A stretch of DNA of 64,000 bases from Rhodovulum sulfidophilum (GCA_003241785.1 QFPW01000019.1:33420-97419); one strand, 5' to 3'. Counted from the stretch's first letter, positions 26,429 to 35,043 are shown. Numbers and translations: made by a program. Notes: generated from the sequence alone by a model not told the origin.

Positions 26429-27265
26429 TCAGGCCTCGACGAAGGCCAGCAGATCGGGGTTCAGGATGTCGGCCTGCGTCGTCAGCATCCCGTGCGGGAG
26501 GCCCGGATAGGTCTTGAGCGACCCGTTCGGGAGCAGCTTGGCGCTCAGCCGGCCCGAGGCGTCGATCGGCACGATCTGGTCGTCCTCGCCGTGCAGCACG
26601 AGCGTCGGCACGGTGATCGCCTTCAGGTCCTCGGTCTGGTCGGTCTCGGAAAAGGCCTTGATGCCCTCGTAATGCGCCTTGGCGCTTCCGGTCATGCCCT
26701 GCCGCCACCAGTTGTCGATCGCGCCCTGAACGACGGTCGCGCCGGGGCGGTTGAAGCCGTAGAAGGGCCCCGCGGCGAGGTCGATGAAGAATTGCGACCG
26801 GTTCGCCGCGAGCCCGGCGCGCAGGCCGTCGAAGACCTCGATCGGGGTGCCGTTCGGGTTCGCCCCGGTCTTCAGCATCAGCGGCGGCACGGCGCTGACG
26901 AGCACCGCCTTGGCGACGCGTCCCTGCGGCTCGCCATGCCGGGCGACGTAGCGCGCCACCTCGCCGCCGCCGGTCGAATGGCCGATGTGGACGGCGTCGC
27001 GAAGATCGAGATGCGCCATCACCGCCGCGGCGTCGGCCGCGTAATTGTCCATGTCGTGGCCCTCAGAGACCTGGGCCGAGCGGCCATGGCCGCGGCGGTC
27101 GTGGGCGATGGTGCGATAGCCCTTTTGCAGGAAGAACAGGATCTGCGCGTCCAAGTCGTCCGAGCTGAGCGGCCAGCCGTGGTGGAACACGATCGGACGC
27201 GCGTCCCTCGGGCCCCAGTCCTTGTAGAAGATCTCCGTCCCGTCGTTCGTGGTGATCGTCGGCAT
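26429..27265 (-). CDS. Alpha/beta hydrolase, non-heme chloroperoxidase-like
   Basis: 278 residues, ATG with GGAG 7 bp upstream. Alpha/beta hydrolase with oxyanion motif FHHGWPLSSDD, nucleophile elbow GHSTGGGE (Ser near 95), acid in VLHGEDDQIVP and catalytic His in YPGLPHGM near the end. The HSTGG elbow is typical of cofactor-free haloperoxidases/perhydrolases and related esterases. No signal peptide. A YAAAC-N4-GTAT box lies 90 bp before the start, as before the lone receiver and dps, so it is probably part of the same stress regulon. Confidence 0.88.
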   Translation of the reverse strand: MPTITTNDGTEIFYKDWGPRDARPIVFHHGWPLSSDDLDAQILFFLQKGYRTIAHDRRGHGRSAQVSEGHDMDNYAADAAAVMAHLDLRDAVHIGHSTGGGEVARYVARHGEPQGRVAKAVLVSAVPPLMLKTGANPNGTPIEVFDGLRAGLAANRSQFFIDLAAGPFYGFNRPGATVVQGAIDNWWRQGMTGSAKAHYEGIKAFSETDQTEDLKAITVPTLVLHGEDDQIVPIDASGRLSAKLLPNGSLKTYPGLPHGMLTTQADILNPDLLAFVEA

Positions 27266-27353
27266 CTGGTTTCTCCGCGCTGACGTTGCTTCGATGGCGG
27301 GGACCCTACGCGCCGGGCCCCCGGGCGGAGAATCCTACGCTCGGATCGCCGCG

Positions 27354-27743
27354 CTATACGAAGGTTTGGGGTGGCGCGCGGTCGTCCAGGATCACCGCGA
27401 GCAGCCGCGCGATCTCGTCGCAATCGACCGGCTTCTCGAGGAATCCGGCGGCGCCGGCCTCGAGGACCCGGGCGCGCACCGCGGCGCGCGGAAACGCGGT
27501 CATGAAGATCATCGGGACCGGCCGGCCGGAGGCGATCAGCCGCGCCTGCAGCGCGTCGCCCGACAGCCCCGGCATCTGGATGTCGGTGATCAGGCAGTCG
27601 GGATCCGCCTCGGCCGCCGCGAGAAACGCCTCGCCGGAGCCATAGGCGCGCGCCGCGTGGCCGAGCGAGCGCACGAAGCTCGTCAGGGCCTCGCGCACCC
27701 CCGGGTCGTCGTCGAGGATCGCGATCGTGGCTGGGCGGTTCAT
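27354..27743 (-). CDS. Single-domain response regulator (receiver only)
   Basis: 129 residues, only a CheY-like receiver: acidic DDD at 11-13, phospho-acceptor Asp54 in LITDIQMPG, Thr in FMTAF and Lys in FLEKPV. There is no output domain, so it may act as a phosphate sink or signal by protein contact. It follows the FixJ-type regulator on the same strand, 91 bp away, and has its own box 93 bp upstream. ATG is preceded by GGAG. Confidence 0.9.
   Translation of the reverse strand: MNRPATIAILDDDPGVREALTSFVRSLGHAARAYGSGEAFLAAAEADPDCLITDIQMPGLSGDALQARLIASGRPVPMIFMTAFPRAAVRARVLEAGAAGFLEKPVDCDEIARLLAVILDDRAPPQTFV
27356..27368 (-). promoter_or_regulatory. FixJ-type box 1 (CAAAC-N4-GTAT), upstream of the hydrolase gene
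   Basis: Read towards the hydrolase: GCCACCCCAAACCTTCGTAT. It ends 90 bp before the start codon and overlaps the 3' end of the receiver gene. A TAGGAT -10-like hexamer lies 18 bp beyond it, which would place the box near -35. Confidence 0.6.
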
Positions 27744-27834
27744 GGTCGGTCTCCGTCGCGCATCGGGCGCACGCGGGAACGTTCGATGCCTGGCTTCATT
27801 CCGGGAGCATAGGACCGCGGCGCGGCACGCGGAA

Positions 27835-28482
27835 TCATACAGAGGTTTGGCCGCCTCGCGGCGCCGGCAGGCCGAGCGCCTCGGCCTGGCGCACGAGATC
27901 GGCGAGGCTTCGCGCGTCCATCTTGCGCATGGCGTGGCCGCGGTGGATCTTCACCGTGATCTCGCTCAGGCCCATCAGTCCCGCGACCTGCTTGTTCATC
28001 AGGCCGGTGACGACATGGCCCATGACCTCGCGCTCGCGCGGGGTCAGCGTCTCGAACCGCTCGCGCAAGCCGTCGAGGGCCGCGCTCTCCGCCCGCCGGG
28101 CGCGGTCGCGCTCGATCGCCGCGGCGACGGCGTCGAGCATGTCCTGATCGCGGAACGGCTTGGCGAGGAAGTCGACCGCCCCCGCCTTCATCGCGCGCAC
28201 GGTCATCGGGATGTCGCCGTGGCCGGTCATGAAGACGATCGGAAGCCCGGTGCCGATCCGCGCGAGCTGGTCCTGCACGTCGAGGCCCGAGAGCCCCGGC
28301 AGGCGCACGTCGAGCACGAGGCAGCCCGGCCCCTCCGGCGGCGGCGCGGCGAGCAGATCGGCCGGCGCGGCGAAGATCCGCGTCGCGAGCCCGACCGAGC
28401 GGAACAGGCTGTCGAGCGCGACGCGCACCGCGGGGTCGTCGTCGACGATCACCACGGTGCCGGTATCGGGGTCTTCGGTCAT
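27835..28482 (-). CDS. FixJ/NarL-type response regulator
   Basis: 215 residues. Receiver domain (1-125) with DDD at 14-16, phospho-acceptor Asp58 in LVLDVRLPG, FMTGHGD and FLAKPF. LuxR-type helix-turn-helix at about 143-205 (LTPREREVMGHVVTGLMNK and ITVKIHRGHAMRKM). The ATG overlaps the histidine-kinase stop (ATGA), so the two form a cognate pair. The DNA-binding half resembles FixJ. Its sites are probably the YAAAC-N4-GTAT boxes at 27356, 27837 and 30500. Confidence 0.93.
   Translation of the reverse strand: MTEDPDTGTVVIVDDDPAVRVALDSLFRSVGLATRIFAAPADLLAAPPPEGPGCLVLDVRLPGLSGLDVQDQLARIGTGLPIVFMTGHGDIPMTVRAMKAGAVDFLAKPFRDQDMLDAVAAAIERDRARRAESAALDGLRERFETLTPREREVMGHVVTGLMNKQVAGLMGLSEITVKIHRGHAMRKMDARSLADLVRQAEALGLPAPRGGQTSV
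27837..27849 (-). promoter_or_regulatory. FixJ-type box 2 (CAAAC-N4-GTAT), upstream of the lone receiver gene
   Basis: Read towards the receiver gene: GGCGGCCAAACCTCTGTAT. It ends 93 bp before the start codon and overlaps the last codons of the FixJ-type gene. Confidence 0.6.
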
Positions 28483-30398
28483 GCGCTGCGCGCCTCCTCC
28501 CGCGCGGGCAGGATCAGCCGGAAGGTGGCGCCCCGCCCCGGCGCGCTTTCGGCCACGAGCTTGCCGCCATGCGACTCGGCGGTCGAGCGGCAGATCGCGA
28601 GGCCCATGCCCATCCCCGCCGTCTTGGTGGTGAAGAATGGCGTGAAGAGCCGTTCCAGATCCTCTGGCGCGATCCCGGGGCCGGAATCGGCGACCGCGAT
28701 CTCGACCCCCTCGGGCGCCGGGGCCACGCGGATCGCGAGCCGCCGGGGGCCCGGTGTCCCGGCCATCGCCTGGGCGGCGTTCAGCGCGAGATTGACCAGC
28801 ACCTGCTGGAGCGCGACCCGGTCGCCCCGGACCGGCGGCAGGCCGGCGGCGACCCGCGTCTCGACCTGGATCTCGGCCCGGGCGATCTCGCGCGCGACGA
28901 GGCGCAGCGCCTCCTCGACCAGCTCGGCCGGCGCGAGGGTGGCCCGGCTCTCCGGCGCCTTGCGCAGGAAGCCCCGGATCCGCGCGACGATCTCGCTCGC
29001 CCGGCGCCCCTCGCCGACGATGCGCGCGAGCCCCGCCTCGACCTCGCCGAGATCGGGCTCGGGCCGGCGCAGCCAGCGCAGCGCCGCCTCGCCGTTGGTC
29101 ACCACCGCCATCAGGGGCTGGTTCACCTCGTGCGCGATCGAGGCCGAGAGCTCGCCCAGCGTCGCCACCCGCGCCGCGTGCGCGAGATCCGCCTGCGCGG
29201 CGAGCAGCGCGTCCTGCGCCTGCCGCCGCTCGGTCAGGTCCACGACGAAGACGAAGACGTCACCGTCGGTTTCGCCGGGCCCGGGGAAGTTGATGCCGAA
29301 CATCACCGGCACGCGGCCGCCGTCGCAGCGCGCGACCTCGGTCTCGCCCTCGAGGAACCGCTCGCCGCGCAGGAAGGCGCCGAGGACCGCGACGAAGCTC
29401 GTGTCATCGCCGGTCAGGATGTCGTCGACCGAGGCGCGCGTCTCCTCGCCGATGCCGATCATCGCGCGGAAGGCCGGGTTCACGCGCACGATCCGGGCGT
29501 TGCGCCGGGTGCGCGGCAGGAGCTCGGGATCGGCGGCGAGCGCGGCGGCGAGCCCCTCCGCGTCGCGAAGGCCCAGCCGGTCGAAATCGGCGCGGACCGC
29601 GCTCCAGTCCTCCTCCACGACGCCGACCCGGCTGCCCTCGAACATCCGGCGATAGCGCCGCTCGCTCTGCACCAGCGCGGCGAGGGCGGCGTGCCGCCCG
29701 GTGACGTCGGTATTGGTCTCGAGCACGCCGATCACCTGGCCCATCCGGTCGGTGCGGGGCGCCCAGCGGCTTTCGACCACGATCTCGGCCCCGGTCCGGG
29801 TGCGGTGGCGCAGCGTGCCCTCCCAGCGCCCGGTCTCGGCGAGCGTCTTCTCCACCTCGGGCCGGGGCATCGGATAGCGCGTCGAGAGCAGCGCGTCGGC
29901 GTTCTCGCCCACCGCCTCCTCGGCGCTCCAGCCATAGGCCTGTTCGGCGGCGCGGTTCCAGAAGGTGATGGTTCCGGCGGGATCGCGCATGAAGATCATG
30001 TCGTGCGAGATGTCGATGAGCCGCGCGGTCGCGGTCAGCCGCTCGGTCGTGGCGCGGTTCTCGAGCGACAGGACCGCGGTGATGGCGATAGCCGCGACGC
30101 TGACAAGCGCGCGGATGCTCGGCGCGCCGACATGTCCGATCCCGTGCGACGCGACATAGGCGACGAGGGTGAAGGCGAGCCCGGCGAGACCGGCGGCGAC
30201 GATATCCCCCCGGCGCCCGGTCCGCGCGGCGATGAGCACCACGACGACGTAGAGCACGGCGACCGCGCCCTCCAGCGGCGAGAGCGCGTCGACGAGAAAG
30301 ATGAGGAGCGTGAGCGCGGCCGCCGCGGCGCGCAGCAATCCGCGGCTCAGGGGCGCGCCGGCCGGGGCGGGCCGCGGGGGATCGGGCGTCGCGGGCAA
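28479..30398 (-). CDS. PAS-domain sensor histidine kinase, FixL-like
   Basis: About 639 residues if the TTG at 30398 (GAGGTC just before it) is the start; the frame stays open to 30716, but that part overlaps the divergent dps gene. Four membrane helices (about 22-112), first PAS (about 125-235), second PAS (about 245-395), HisKA with His423 in SIAHEVNQPLM, and an ATPase domain with NLALNAAQAM and DSGPGIAPEDLERLF. The EVNQPL H-box is the FixL/ThkA type. There is no visible haem-PAS His signature that I can assign, so the signal is unknown. It should phosphorylate the overlapping FixJ-type regulator. Confidence 0.88.
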   Translation of the reverse strand: MPATPDPPRPAPAGAPLSRGLLRAAAAALTLLIFLVDALSPLEGAVAVLYVVVVLIAARTGRRGDIVAAGLAGLAFTLVAYVASHGIGHVGAPSIRALVSVAAIAITAVLSLENRATTERLTATARLIDISHDMIFMRDPAGTITFWNRAAEQAYGWSAEEAVGENADALLSTRYPMPRPEVEKTLAETGRWEGTLRHRTRTGAEIVVESRWAPRTDRMGQVIGVLETNTDVTGRHAALAALVQSERRYRRMFEGSRVGVVEEDWSAVRADFDRLGLRDAEGLAAALAADPELLPRTRRNARIVRVNPAFRAMIGIGEETRASVDDILTGDDTSFVAVLGAFLRGERFLEGETEVARCDGGRVPVMFGINFPGPGETDGDVFVFVVDLTERRQAQDALLAAQADLAHAARVATLGELSASIAHEVNQPLMAVVTNGEAALRWLRRPEPDLGEVEAGLARIVGEGRRASEIVARIRGFLRKAPESRATLAPAELVEEALRLVAREIARAEIQVETRVAAGLPPVRGDRVALQQVLVNLALNAAQAMAGTPGPRRLAIRVAPAPEGVEIAVADSGPGIAPEDLERLFTPFFTTKTAGMGMGLAICRSTAESHGGKLVAESAPGRGATFRLILPAREEARSA

Positions 30399-30499
30399 GA
30401 AGACCTCGGAAGCTGACGCGCCAGTGTTAGCGGCCCCCGGCGCCGATGTCCCGGCCTTTGTCCCCGGCCTCCGGTCCCGGGCGACGCCGGAAGCCACCC

Positions 30500-30512
30500 T
30501 AAACGGAGGTAT
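30500..30512 (+). promoter_or_regulatory. FixJ-type box 3 (TAAAC-N4-GTAT), upstream of dps
   Basis: Read towards dps: GCCACCCTAAACGGAGGTAT. It ends 94 bp before the dps start. The same region also lies about 100 bp before the histidine-kinase start on the other strand. Confidence 0.6.
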
Positions 30513-30606
30513 GAGGCGGGCAAACGACCGGGCGATTCGACGTAGGCCCGCGCGGGGCGTAGCCTGCTCCACGCCGGACGTCCCCGGCGATCGAAGGAGA
30601 CCCTCC

Positions 30607-31119
30607 ATGACCGATCCCGCGCAGACCCGCGAAGCGCCGCTCCGGACCCCGACTGACCTCGGGGCGAACGCCGCGAAGGACATCGCCGCCGCGCTCAACG
30701 GCGTGCTCGCCGACATGTTCGCGCTCTATCTGAAGACCAAGAACTTCCACTGGCACATGTCCGGCCCGCATTTCCGCGACTGGCACCTGATGCTCGACGA
30801 GCAGGGCGACCAGATCTTCGCCACCACCGACGCGCTGGCCGAGCGGGCGCGCAAGCTCGGAGAGACCACGCTGCGCTCGATCGGCCATGTCGCGCGGCTG
30901 CAGCGTCTGGCGGACAACGACGCCGATTACGTGACGCCGACGGACATGATCGCCGAGCTCGCCGAGGACAACCGGCGGATGGCGGGCTTCCTGCGCGCCG
31001 CGCATGGCACCTGCGAGGCGCATGGCGACGTCGCCTCCACGAGCCTGATCGAGGTCTGGATCGACGAGGCCGAGCGCCGCGCCTGGTTCCTGTTCGAAAC
31101 CACCCGCGCCCAGCGCTGA
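30607..31119 (+). CDS. dps: DNA-binding ferritin-like protein Dps
   Basis: 170 residues from ATG 30607 with GAAGGAG 8 bp before it. Ferritin-like four-helix protein with the Dps ferroxidase motif NFHWHMSGPHFRDWHLMLDE (about residues 46-65), giving the inter-subunit His/Asp/Glu iron site. It oxidises and stores iron and protects DNA from peroxide. The N-terminal tail is short and has few Lys, so direct DNA binding is uncertain. It heads an operon with a peroxiredoxin (10 bp gap) and a DsbA-like protein. Confidence 0.95.
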   Translation: MTDPAQTREAPLRTPTDLGANAAKDIAAALNGVLADMFALYLKTKNFHWHMSGPHFRDWHLMLDEQGDQIFATTDALAERARKLGETTLRSIGHVARLQRLADNDADYVTPTDMIAELAEDNRRMAGFLRAAHGTCEAHGDVASTSLIEVWIDEAERRAWFLFETTRAQR

Positions 31120-31129
31120 GGAGGCCGAG

Positions 31130-31621
31130 ATGTCCGAGACGTCCGCGCTCCCGCCCGGCACCCCGGCCCCGGATTTCACGCTGCCGGCGGCGCCCGACCA
31201 GACCGTCACGCTCGCCGATCTGCGCGGCCAGCCGGTGATCCTCGCCTTCTATCCCGCCGACTGGAGCCCGGTCTGCGGCGATCAGATGGCGCTCTACAAC
31301 GAGATCCTGCCCGAGTTCCAGAAGGCCGGCGCGCGGCTTCTCGGCATCTCGGTCGACGGCGTCTGGTGCCACGCGGCCTTCGCGGCGGATCGCAGGCTGC
31401 GCTTCCCGCTGCTCGCGGATTTCGAGCCGAAGGGCGCGGTCGCCCGCGCCTACGGCGTCTATCGCGCGCGGGAGGGGATCTGCGAGCGCGCGCTCTTCGT
31501 GATCGACGCGGACGGGATCATCCGCTGGAGCTTTGTCTCGCCGATCGGCGTCAACCCGGGCGCCGACGGCATCCTCGCGGCGCTCGACGGGCTCGCCGCG
31601 CCGGCGGAGGACGCGCGATGA
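31130..31621 (+). CDS. Peroxiredoxin, AhpC/TSA family
   Basis: 163 residues, ATG after GGAGG. Thioredoxin fold with the peroxidatic Cys49 in FYPADWSPVC; the usual Thr before Pro-x-x-Cys is Ser here. Cys80 (GVWC) and Cys117 (GICE) could resolve the sulfenic acid. It reduces peroxides in the cytoplasm. Placed between dps and a CxxC thioredoxin-fold gene whose ATG overlaps its stop, it may be recycled by that neighbour. Confidence 0.9.
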   Translation: MSETSALPPGTPAPDFTLPAAPDQTVTLADLRGQPVILAFYPADWSPVCGDQMALYNEILPEFQKAGARLLGISVDGVWCHAAFAADRRLRFPLLADFEPKGAVARAYGVYRAREGICERALFVIDADGIIRWSFVSPIGVNPGADGILAALDGLAAPAEDAR

Positions 31622-32148
31622 GCCGGCTCGCGATCCCGGTCGGCCCGGCTGACCACGTCCAGGGCCCCGCCGACGCGCCGGTGACGATCGTGGAATACGG
31701 CGACTACGAATGCCCGTATTGCGGCGAGGCATATCCGGTCCTGAAGGCACTGGTCCGCGCCGCCGGACCCGGGCTCCGCTTCGTCTTCCGCGACTTCCCG
31801 CTCGCCGAGACGCACCCGCATGCGACGCGCGCGGCGCAGTTCGCGCAGGCGGCGGGCGCCGCGGGCCGGTTCTGGGAGGCGCATGACCTGCTCTACGAGC
31901 ACCAGTCCGCGCTGCGCGACGCCGACCTCCTCAGCTATGGCGCGCGACTCGGTCTCGACGCCGCGGCGCTCCGCGCGGCCTTCGAGGGCGGCTTCGACGC
32001 GCGCATCCGGGAGGATTTCATCGGCGGCGTCCGGAGCGGCGTGAACGGGACGCCGACGCTCTTCGTCAACGGACAGCGCTACGACGGGCCGCGCGACCTC
32101 GCGAGCCTCGAGGCGCTGGTCGCGGCGGTCGGCGCGGAAGCGGGCTGA
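31618..32148 (+). CDS. DsbA-family thioredoxin-fold oxidoreductase
   Basis: 176 residues. CPYC active site at 32-35 (EYGDYECPYCGEAYP), an inserted helical domain, and the cis-Pro loop GVNGTPTLFV near 150. There is no signal peptide, so unlike classical DsbA it should be cytoplasmic. ATG overlaps the stop of the peroxiredoxin (ATGA), which suggests stoichiometric production and a possible electron-donor role for that enzyme. This is the last gene of the dps operon. Confidence 0.88.
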   Translation: MSRLAIPVGPADHVQGPADAPVTIVEYGDYECPYCGEAYPVLKALVRAAGPGLRFVFRDFPLAETHPHATRAAQFAQAAGAAGRFWEAHDLLYEHQSALRDADLLSYGARLGLDAAALRAAFEGGFDARIREDFIGGVRSGVNGTPTLFVNGQRYDGPRDLASLEALVAAVGAEAG

Positions 32149-32284
32149 GCACGGCCTACCCCTTTCGCGTCGCGCCCTCGATCCGATGCGCCGGCCGCCC
32201 GCGCCGGGATCCCGGCGAGAATGGCCGCGCGGGCGCCGATCGCATCGGCCGCGTCCGCGCATCGCAAGGCGGGGAGCGGGGCGC

Positions 32285-33427
32285 ATGTGGGTGGAGGCGA
32301 TCGACGACATAGCGGCGTTCCGCGCGTCGCGCCCGGCCTGGGAGGCGCTCTACGCCCGCGATCCGGACGGCCAGATCTTCCTGTCGCACCGCTGGCTCGA
32401 GACCTGGTTCACCTTCGCCAAGCCCCGCTGGCTCGTGCTGACGGCGCGGCCGGCGCGGGGGAGCGGCGATCCGCTGGGCTTCTTCCCGCTCCGGCTGCGC
32501 CGCCCGGCCAGGCCGGGCGCGGCGCCGACCCTGGTCCCGGCCGGGGCGAGCCTCGCCGATTACACGGGGTTCCTCTGCGCGCCGGAGGCGGAGGCGGAGG
32601 TGGCCCGGGCCTTCGGCCAGGCGCTCCCCCGGCTCGGCCTCCGCGCGGATCTCGACAACCTGCTCCTCTCCGAGCGGCGCTTCGCGAGTTTCACCCGCGC
32701 CGCCGCCGCGACCGGGGCGCGGGTCACCGACCGGCCGGGCACCGACAACCACGACGGGATCGACCTCTCGACCGCGCCCCGCGCCGCGCTGCCCGGCGAT
32801 TGGGAGACCTTCCTCGAAACCCGGATGAGCGCGAATTCGCGGCAGAAGGCCCGGCGCTTCCTGCGCCGGCTCGACGGCGATCCGGCGCTTTCGGTGCGCT
32901 CGGCGACCGGGGCGAGCCTCGGTCGCGACCTGGGGATCCTGATGGCGCTCTGGGAAACCGCCTGGGCCAGCCGGAAGGGCGACAATCTCGCGCGCGTGGC
33001 GCGGACCATCCGCCAGGGGGTCGCGGCCTTCCACGCCGCCGGGCTGCTCGATCTGCGCCTGCTCTGGCGCGACGGAACGCCGCTCGCCGCGCACGCGCTC
33101 TACGTCGACCCGGTCAGGCGCGCGCTCTATTTCAGCGTCGGCGCCTGCGACAAGACGGCGCGGTCGCCGCCGCCGAGCTTCCTGCTCCATTGCGAGGCGC
33201 TGCGCCGGGCGATCGCCGAGGGGTACCGGTGCTACGACTTCATGCGCGGCGACGAGGCGTACAAGTTCTCCTTCTGCGACGACTCGCGCCGGCTGCGCCA
33301 TGTGAGCCTCGGAATCGCGGCGCGGGCGGGCGGGCATTCCTCTCCCGGAGGACCCGGGGCCGGCCCGATGCCTCCTGCGTGTCCGGAAGCTTCTCCGGAA
33401 GACGTAGCACCGCCCGGGGGACCGTGA
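32285..33427 (+). CDS. GNAT-fold acyltransferase of the CelD/BcsL (Acetyltransf_6) type
   Basis: 380 residues from ATG 32285. The middle and C-terminal parts match the Acetyltransf_6 pattern (two GNAT/FemAB-like lobes): NSRQKARRFLRRL near 185, a substrate lobe with FHAAGLLDLRLLWRDG, and the marker RGDEAYKFSFCDD near 320. Members occur with exopolysaccharide and cell-surface gene clusters. The last 35 residues are Pro/Gly-rich and probably disordered. No polysaccharide genes are adjacent, so the acceptor is unknown. Confidence 0.75.
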   Translation: MWVEAIDDIAAFRASRPAWEALYARDPDGQIFLSHRWLETWFTFAKPRWLVLTARPARGSGDPLGFFPLRLRRPARPGAAPTLVPAGASLADYTGFLCAPEAEAEVARAFGQALPRLGLRADLDNLLLSERRFASFTRAAAATGARVTDRPGTDNHDGIDLSTAPRAALPGDWETFLETRMSANSRQKARRFLRRLDGDPALSVRSATGASLGRDLGILMALWETAWASRKGDNLARVARTIRQGVAAFHAAGLLDLRLLWRDGTPLAAHALYVDPVRRALYFSVGACDKTARSPPPSFLLHCEALRRAIAEGYRCYDFMRGDEAYKFSFCDDSRRLRHVSLGIAARAGGHSSPGGPGAGPMPPACPEASPEDVAPPGGP

Positions 33428-33740
33428 CCGGGGCGGCGCATCGGAAGTAACGGAGATAATAATCTCCTCATCCGTTCGAGAATAAAGCCGGTATCATCAG
33501 GCCGATTTGCCGTTGATCCGGTCCGAAGTTAGATTTCCGCTCGGGGAGCTCAGGCGAGTTCGGGGTTTACCAGGCGGCGCCGACGGCGGGTTGCTTCGCA
33601 TCCGGGCGGGAGTGGGCGTCCGGATCGGCCCGTCGAAGGCGCGCCGTCGTTCTTCCACGTCGGCCCCCCTCCGGCGCGCGGCCACGCGCGCGGTCCGCGA
33701 CCGGAGCCAGGAAGTCAGAGGGGAACAGGGGAGGCTGATG
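33428..33740 (+). other. Intergenic region before the type I secretion locus
   Basis: 313 bp. The first 80 bp are AT-rich and contain nested inverted repeats: GGAGAT-AATA-ATCTCC (33452-33467) inside AACGGA (33449-33454) / TCCGTT (33471-33476). The rest is GC-rich with no gene visible. It may hold the promoter and an operator of the next gene. Confidence 0.4.
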
Positions 33741-34448
33741 ATGAGGACGAAGGGATTCGCCAAGGTGAGCACGCCATTCAAGCCGGCCGAGCTCGCCTAT
33801 ATCGGCGCCGTGACCAAGGAGATGCAGATCCTGCTCAACGCCGGACTGCGCTCGGAAACGGCGTTCGAGGCCGCGCTGGTCAAGCTCGATGCCAAGGCGG
33901 AGAAGCTCTACCAGTTCCTGCAGAAGGTCGCTCCGAAGGCGCTCGTCGCGGATGACACGCCCTTGTCGCTGCACGCCGAGGTGGCGAGCGACGCGATCGG
34001 CACCAACACGGTGGCGAAGACCGGCCTGGCCGCGACCCTGGTCGAGCGGCCGCTCTATTCCGTCGCCCTCGCGAGCGCGACCTCGCTCGCCGCCGCCGAC
34101 GGCGACGACGCCTTCGCCTTCGCCTCGTCCTTCACCGGGGCGGCGGGCGCGGATTTCGCCTATACGCGGACGAGCAGCGTCACGGGCTCGAACTTCCAGA
34201 TGAGCAAGGAAGTCATGGTCGCGCTCGACTTCTCCTTCCTCGAGCTCGCCGGAGTGAAGCTCACGAAGGACGTCAGCGTCACGGCGGACCGGATCCGCGC
34301 GGAGGTCGGCGAGGGCAACGTCGCGACGGCCGAGGTCGACCTGCTGGCGCGCGGCGAGCACACCGCGGTGATCGCGGACGTCAGCGTCGTCACGATCGAG
34401 GATTTCTTCTCGAGCTCGGCGGTGACGGCGGATCTCTTCATCGCCTGA
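33741..34448 (+). CDS. Hypothetical protein sharing a C-terminal domain with the Asp-rich neighbour
   Basis: 235 residues from the second of two consecutive ATGs, 6 bp after GGGGAGG. There is no signal peptide. The N-terminal 65 residues are helical (KAEKLYQFLQKVAPKAL); the middle is Ala/Ser/Thr-rich; the last 80 residues align over their length with the 92-residue protein encoded next (shared pattern GN..TAE, a D/E-T-x-V turn, V-x-V-x-T-V/I-E and SS near the end). Neither is a family I can name with certainty. Its position just before an RTX gene and its exporter suggests a co-secreted or surface protein. Confidence 0.7.
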   Translation: MRTKGFAKVSTPFKPAELAYIGAVTKEMQILLNAGLRSETAFEAALVKLDAKAEKLYQFLQKVAPKALVADDTPLSLHAEVASDAIGTNTVAKTGLAATLVERPLYSVALASATSLAAADGDDAFAFASSFTGAAGADFAYTRTSSVTGSNFQMSKEVMVALDFSFLELAGVKLTKDVSVTADRIRAEVGEGNVATAEVDLLARGEHTAVIADVSVVTIEDFFSSSAVTADLFIA

Positions 34449-34764
34449 ACGCGCGACGACGCGGCATCGGGAGGGGCGGCGGAGGCGACTCCGGCGCCCT
34501 TCGGCCGTCCGGACGGCGCGAACGCGCGCGCCGGCGGACGCCGCGCCCCGGGGATGGCAGGTGGAGCGGATATCGCGAGGCTTACGCCGGGAGCGGAGGC
34601 GAACCCGATCCGGCTACCCCCTTCGCCCGATGGCGCTGACCGGATGGATGAGGCGGTCGCGACAACGGCTATCTCACCCAAAGATACCGATAAATGCCCG
34701 CGTTCCCATCATATTCTCGCCGACGCCGGATCGGACACGGCCTCTGATTTAAGGGAGAAAGACC
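34449..34764 (+). other. Intergenic region before the Asp-rich protein gene
   Basis: 316 bp. No gene is visible. The last 100 bp are AT-richer (AAAGATACCGATAAATGCC, then CTGATTTAAGGGAGAAAG) and should contain the promoter and ribosome site of the next gene. Confidence 0.4.
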
Positions 34765-35043
34765 ATGAGCAACAATCACGGCTTCGATTATTACAAGGAC
34801 CTCGACATCGAGGTCGACGTGGATCTGGACTTCGACGTCGACGTGGATGTGAAGGTTGACAAGGACATCGATATCGACATCGACGTCAAATCCGACGTCG
34901 ATCTCGACGGCAACACGGCCGAGCTCACCCTCGACGTCCAGGCGATCGGCGGCGATACGGACGTCGAAGCCATCGTCACCGTGCTGACCGTCGAGAACGA
35001 GCTGTCTTCGATCAGCCTCTGGGCCTTCTCGGCGGCCGATTGA
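34765..35043 (+). CDS. Asp-Val/Ile alternating small protein
   Basis: 92 residues, ATG 9 bp after AAGGGAG. From residue 10 to 50 the sequence alternates Asp with Val, Ile or Leu (for example VDVDLDFDVDVDVKVDKD), which would form amphipathic beta strands with one acidic face, plausible for Ca2+ or surface binding. The end (GNTAELTLDVQAIGGDTD, then VTVLTVENELSSISL) aligns with the C-terminus of the previous gene's product, so it is not a low-complexity artefact. The protein is very acidic and has no signal peptide. Secretion by the adjacent type I system is possible but not shown. A terminator follows. Confidence 0.75.
   Translation: MSNNHGFDYYKDLDIEVDVDLDFDVDVDVKVDKDIDIDIDVKSDVDLDGNTAELTLDVQAIGGDTDVEAIVTVLTVENELSSISLWAFSAAD

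Noticed and set aside
28479..30716. Histidine kinase starting at 30716
   Set aside because: The first 106 codons would overlap the divergent dps gene and its promoter box and have no domain; TTG 30398 fits the membrane region better.
34765..35043. Asp-Val protein dismissed as a low-complexity artefact
   Set aside because: Rejected as an artefact and kept as a gene: it has a good ribosome site, a following terminator, and its C-terminus aligns with the neighbouring protein.
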